A DNA stretch of 7,641 nucleotides from Oscillospiraceae bacterium (GTDB lineage: Bacteria; Bacillota; Clostridia; Oscillospirales; Acutalibacteraceae): the NCBI GenBank assembly GCA_902796535.1, contig CADBPL010000084.1:1-7641 (forward strand). The letters are read 5' to 3'. Each line of letters starts with the position of its first letter. Within the stretch, counting starts at the first letter, position 1. The notes beneath the pieces are model-generated. The model was not told the origin of the DNA. It was given only the letters and a program-made list of their open reading frames with translations, and ran no database searches. The translations under genes were made by a program, and so were the position numbers. This document shows positions 5,765 to 7,641 of this stretch, piece after piece.

Positions 5765-6931
5765 ATGAGTTTTCAGGAAATAACGATCACGTTGGAACAG
5801 ATCGCGGATCTGCCGGAGAGCGCTTACACGCTGGTGGACGTGCGGGATGAGATTTCCTTCCACTACGGCACGATCCCGCGCGCAAAGCATATCCAGAACA
5901 TTCTGCAGGCGGCCGAAAACGGTGCGCTTTCCGCGGAGCATCAGTGGATTTTGTTTTGCATGCATGGGCTTCAGAGCCGGCCGCTGGCCGAAGAGCTGCG
6001 GCGAAAAGGCATTTTTGCGTGGAGTCTGGACGGCGGATACGGCGCCTGGCTGCGCAAAAACGCCATTCGGGAAAACCGCGCCGCCGAAATCGAAAACTCC
6101 ATCACGCAGCGAAGAAGATTCAAGGAGCGGCTTTTCGGCAGGTTTACCAAAGCGGTGGTGGAATTTGATCTTGTGCAGCCGGGGGACAGAATCGCCGTTT
6201 GCATCTCCGGCGGCAAGGATTCCATGCTCATGGCCAAGCTGTTTCAGGCGCTGATGAACTGCCGCAAATTCCCGTTCGAGCTTGTCTTTTTGGTGATGGA
6301 TCCGGGGTACAACGAGCTCAACCGGCTGCTGATCGAGAGCAACGCCGCCGCTATGGGCATCCCCATCACAGTTTTTGAGACTTCCATCTTCGATGCGGTC
6401 AGCCACGTTGAGCAGTCTCCCTGCTACCTGTGCGCACGGATGCGGCGAGGGTATTTATACAAAAAAGCGCAGGAGCTCGGCTGCAATAAAATCGCGCTGG
6501 GGCATCATTATGACGATGTGATCGAAACCATCCTGATGGGAATGCTCTGGGGCGGTCAGGTGCAAACCATGCTGCCGAAGCTGCATAGCCAAAACTTTGC
6601 GGGCATGGAGCTGATTCGCCCGATGTATTATATCCGCGAGGAGGACATTCGGGCGTGGCGGGATCAGAACGGGCTGCATTTCATCCAATGCGCCTGCCGT
6701 TTCACCGACACGTGCAGCTCCTGCCGCACAGACGGCACACCGGTGTCAAAACGCATGGAAACGAAGCTGTTGATCCGTTCGCTCCACGAAACGAACCCGC
6801 GTGTCGAAGCGAACATTTTCAACAGCGTGCGCAGCATCAACCTCGACACGGTGTTGGGGTACAAAAAAGACGGGCATTGCAGCACCTTTATGGACGATTA
6901 TGACCGGCAAAGCCCACGCGCCGATTCGTGA
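5765..6931 (+). CDS. Rhodanese-TtcA fusion, tRNA thiolase family
   Basis: A 388-residue protein joining a rhodanese domain (1-100) to a TtcA/TtuA-family PP-loop ATPase (about 110-388). The rhodanese part has VDVRDE (24-29), Cys65 heading the loop CMHGLQSR, and DGGYGAW (89-95). The ATPase part has the PP-loop SGGKDS (148-153), CxxC at 220/223, GHHYDD (246-251) and a third cysteine, Cys311, 88 residues after Cys223. That spacing matches Cys125-Cys213 of E. coli TtcA, whose three cysteines bind the Fe-S cluster. TtcA makes 2-thiocytidine at tRNA position 32. More cysteines (309, 317, 320) cluster near Cys311; the paired zinc fingers of TtuA are not seen. The frame is open further upstream, but ATG at 5765 follows GAGGAGAGG and starts the rhodanese fold. 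Second gene of the plus operon. The rhodanese domain probably feeds sulfur to the ATPase in cis. Another thiolated base or substrate is possible. Confidence 0.88.
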   Translation: MSFQEITITLEQIADLPESAYTLVDVRDEISFHYGTIPRAKHIQNILQAAENGALSAEHQWILFCMHGLQSRPLAEELRRKGIFAWSLDGGYGAWLRKNAIRENRAAEIENSITQRRRFKERLFGRFTKAVVEFDLVQPGDRIAVCISGGKDSMLMAKLFQALMNCRKFPFELVFLVMDPGYNELNRLLIESNAAAMGIPITVFETSIFDAVSHVEQSPCYLCARMRRGYLYKKAQELGCNKIALGHHYDDVIETILMGMLWGGQVQTMLPKLHSQNFAGMELIRPMYYIREEDIRAWRDQNGLHFIQCACRFTDTCSSCRTDGTPVSKRMETKLLIRSLHETNPRVEANIFNSVRSINLDTVLGYKKDGHCSTFMDDYDRQSPRADS

Positions 6932-7002
6932 TGTTATGTTTGTTCTTTGCTTCGGATCATTCAAACCGGAACCGTGCAGAGTTTCAGCTTTTACAGAAAA
7001 AG

Positions 7003-7026
7003 GCACTTCTTCGGAAGTGCTTTTTT
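7003..7026 (+). terminator. Strong rho-independent terminator of the plus operon
   Basis: GCACTTC (7003-7009) and GAAGTGC (7014-7020) form a perfect 7-bp stem closed by a TTCG (UUCG) tetraloop, followed by six Ts (7021-7026). An A-run (6997-7001) lies before the stem, so it may also work on the minus strand. It ends the transporter/TtcA transcript 71 nt after the stop. Confidence 0.93.
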
Positions 7027-7027
7027 C

Positions 7028-7175
7028 AATGAAGTCGCTCCTTCGGGGTTAATGAAGAAATGAAGACGCTTCGCTAATGAAGAAATTGAGTGAGTGAAAT
7101 GATTGTCGGGCGACTTCACTTCATTTGGCAACGGAGTTGCCGTCTTCATTAACAAACGCAGTGAGTGCCTTCATT
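7028..7175. repeat. Foldback array of AATGAAG/CTTCATT heptamers
   Basis: AATGAAG occurs at 7028, 7051, 7059 and 7076, then its reverse complement CTTCATT at 7119, 7144 and 7169: four forward copies followed by three inverted ones. Longer pairings sit inside: AATGAAGACG (7059-7068) with CGTCTTCATT (7141-7150), and TGAAGTCG (7030-7037) with CGACTTCA (7111-7118). GGCAAC/GTTGCC (7127-7132 and 7136-7141) makes a local hairpin. The ends are a heptamer and its inverse, giving a MITE-like or palindromic-repeat appearance. No convincing ORF lies in it. Confidence 0.75.
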
Positions 7176-7353
7176 TTCTTTTGCACCCCACCCGTTCCCA
7201 AAACCCTTGAAACTACGGGCTTCGTGACTTCCTCCACATGATTACAACAAAAACCCGGCTCGGCAGATCGCTCTGCTGAACCGGATTTTTGCTTATAATT
7301 CCAATTTAACACTATTATTGAAAAAATAATCGTGCGCAAGATAGGGTATTCGT
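7173..7353. repeat. Dispersed repeat, copy B
   Basis: Directly repeated partner of 119-301, about 90% identical over the gap-free core (7175-7288). Its left edge abuts the last heptamer of the foldback array, whereas copy A begins in the T-run of a terminator. The shared unit therefore probably starts at TTTTCTTTTGCACCCC. The weaker similarity continues to the GATAGGG motif near 7341-7347. Confidence 0.8.
7251..7290 (+). terminator. Terminator-like hairpin within repeat copy B
   Basis: The arms 7251-7267 and 7272-7288 pair at 15 of 17 positions around a TCGC loop, with AAAAA before (7249-7253) and TTTTT after (7286-7290), so it could act on both strands. Four of the differences from copy A fall in the 3' arm (7276-7280), yet the number of pairs stays the same in both copies, which suggests that the fold is maintained. 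Confidence 0.55.
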
Positions 7354-7469
7354 GTGCGAGATTGTTTTACGTGGACGAGATTCGTTCATATAGTGGCATT
7401 CGGGCAAAGAAACGCTTAGTCTGCAATATTGTCAATTACATGTTTGACCTATACGGGTATTTTTACAGA

Positions 7470-7504
7470 AAATCAGCGGGGCATTCTCCTGGCTCCGCTG
7501 ATTT
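7470..7504 (-). terminator. Hairpin terminator after the glycyl radical enzyme gene
   Basis: AAATCAGCGG (7470-7479) pairs with CCGCTGATTT (7495-7504). The stem extends by three more pairs (one wobble) to 13 bp with an 8-nt loop. On the minus strand it is followed by TTTTCTGTAAAA, a modest T-run. It lies 43 nt past the stop of the partial gene entering from the right. Confidence 0.6.
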
Positions 7505-7546
7505 GCAAAAAACGATTTGATCCTGAGATTGAGCGGTCTTACGGGT

Positions 7547-7641
7547 TCATACCGCAAATTCGGTTCGCCGAAGGATATGCTCCTGATACTGTTGATCCAA
7601 TTCAATAAAGTAGCCGCTCCATCCCCATACCCGCACGATCA
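7547..7641 (-). CDS. C-terminus of a glycyl radical enzyme (partial)
   Basis: Only the last 30 codons lie in the window (first complete codon at 7639, TGA at 7549-7547). They read VRVWGWSGYF near the start and end QEHILRRTEFAV. This fits the glycyl radical domain of the pyruvate formate-lyase/dehydratase superfamily: the radical loop RVxG(Y/W), a hydrophobic stretch, a Q-containing helix, an RT near the end, and a stop shortly after. The radical glycine would be the Gly of VWG (codon 7624-7622). The usual motif is RVSGY or RVAGY, so Trp on both sides of the glycine is unusual. Such enzymes need a radical SAM activase and are strictly anaerobic. The subfamily and substrate cannot be judged from this fragment. 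This frame was chosen because the other two minus frames give no recognisable product. Confidence 0.72.
   Translation of the reverse strand, partial: IVRVWGWSGYFIELDQQYQEHILRRTEFAV

Noticed and set aside
7173..7353. Repeat units A and B as remnants of a coding sequence on the minus strand
   Set aside because: One frame is open in both copies, but the substitutions change amino acids as often as not and the reading diverges at once outside the repeat.
7332..7520. 62-codon plus-strand open frame
   Set aside because: It starts with GTG inside repeat copy B, has no ribosome binding site, runs through a minus-strand terminator hairpin, and has no recognisable protein character.

Overview
The window looks like chromosomal DNA from an anaerobic Clostridia-type member of the Bacillota. 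The reasons are Shine-Dalgarno sites of the AAGGAGG type, TTGACA/TATAAT-like promoters, the clostridial flavour of the TcdA and TtcA-like proteins, and the C-terminus of a glycyl radical enzyme at the right edge. The genus cannot be fixed from this sequence.

Layout. Positions 1-346 hold no gene: a short stretch resembling the 3' end of a tRNA-Leu gene, a rho-independent terminator, and copy A of a ~180-bp dispersed repeat containing a terminator-like hairpin. Positions 347-3654 are one compact minus-strand operon of five genes, in transcription order: tcdA (t6A dehydratase); a ThiS/MoaD-type sulfur carrier with a masked C-terminus (GGGAV); a MoeB/ThiF-type E1-like adenylyltransferase; a JAMM/Mov34 metalloprotease; and a rhodanese-TusA-DsrE2 triple-domain sulfurtransferase. 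The first three junctions are ATGA start/stop overlaps and the last gap is 11 nt. Positions 3655-3977 are a divergent control region with two overlapping sigma-A promoters on opposite strands and two nearly identical 19-bp dyad sites, one in each leader. Positions 3978-6931 on the plus strand carry a GPH-family (MFS_2) transporter and a rhodanese-TtcA fusion, closed by a strong UUCG-loop terminator. Positions 6932-7546 are non-coding: a foldback array of AATGAAG/CTTCATT heptamers, copy B of the dispersed repeat (same orientation as copy A), about 115 bp in which I see nothing (7354-7469), and a minus-strand terminator. At 7547-7641 the last 30 codons of a glycyl radical enzyme enter from the right on the minus strand.

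How the genes may work together. The minus operon holds a complete protein-thiocarboxylate relay: a carrier, a protease that could expose its glycine tail, an E1-like enzyme that would adenylate it, and a three-cysteine sulfurtransferase that could deliver persulfide sulfur. The plus operon ends in a TtcA-family tRNA thiolase with its own rhodanese domain, and the minus operon begins with another anticodon-loop modifier, TcdA. The parts list resembles the Thermus TtuA/B/C/D and eukaryotic Urm1 tRNA-thiolation pathways. The shared dyad sites suggest both halves are regulated together. This functional link is inference; the domain assignments themselves are well supported.
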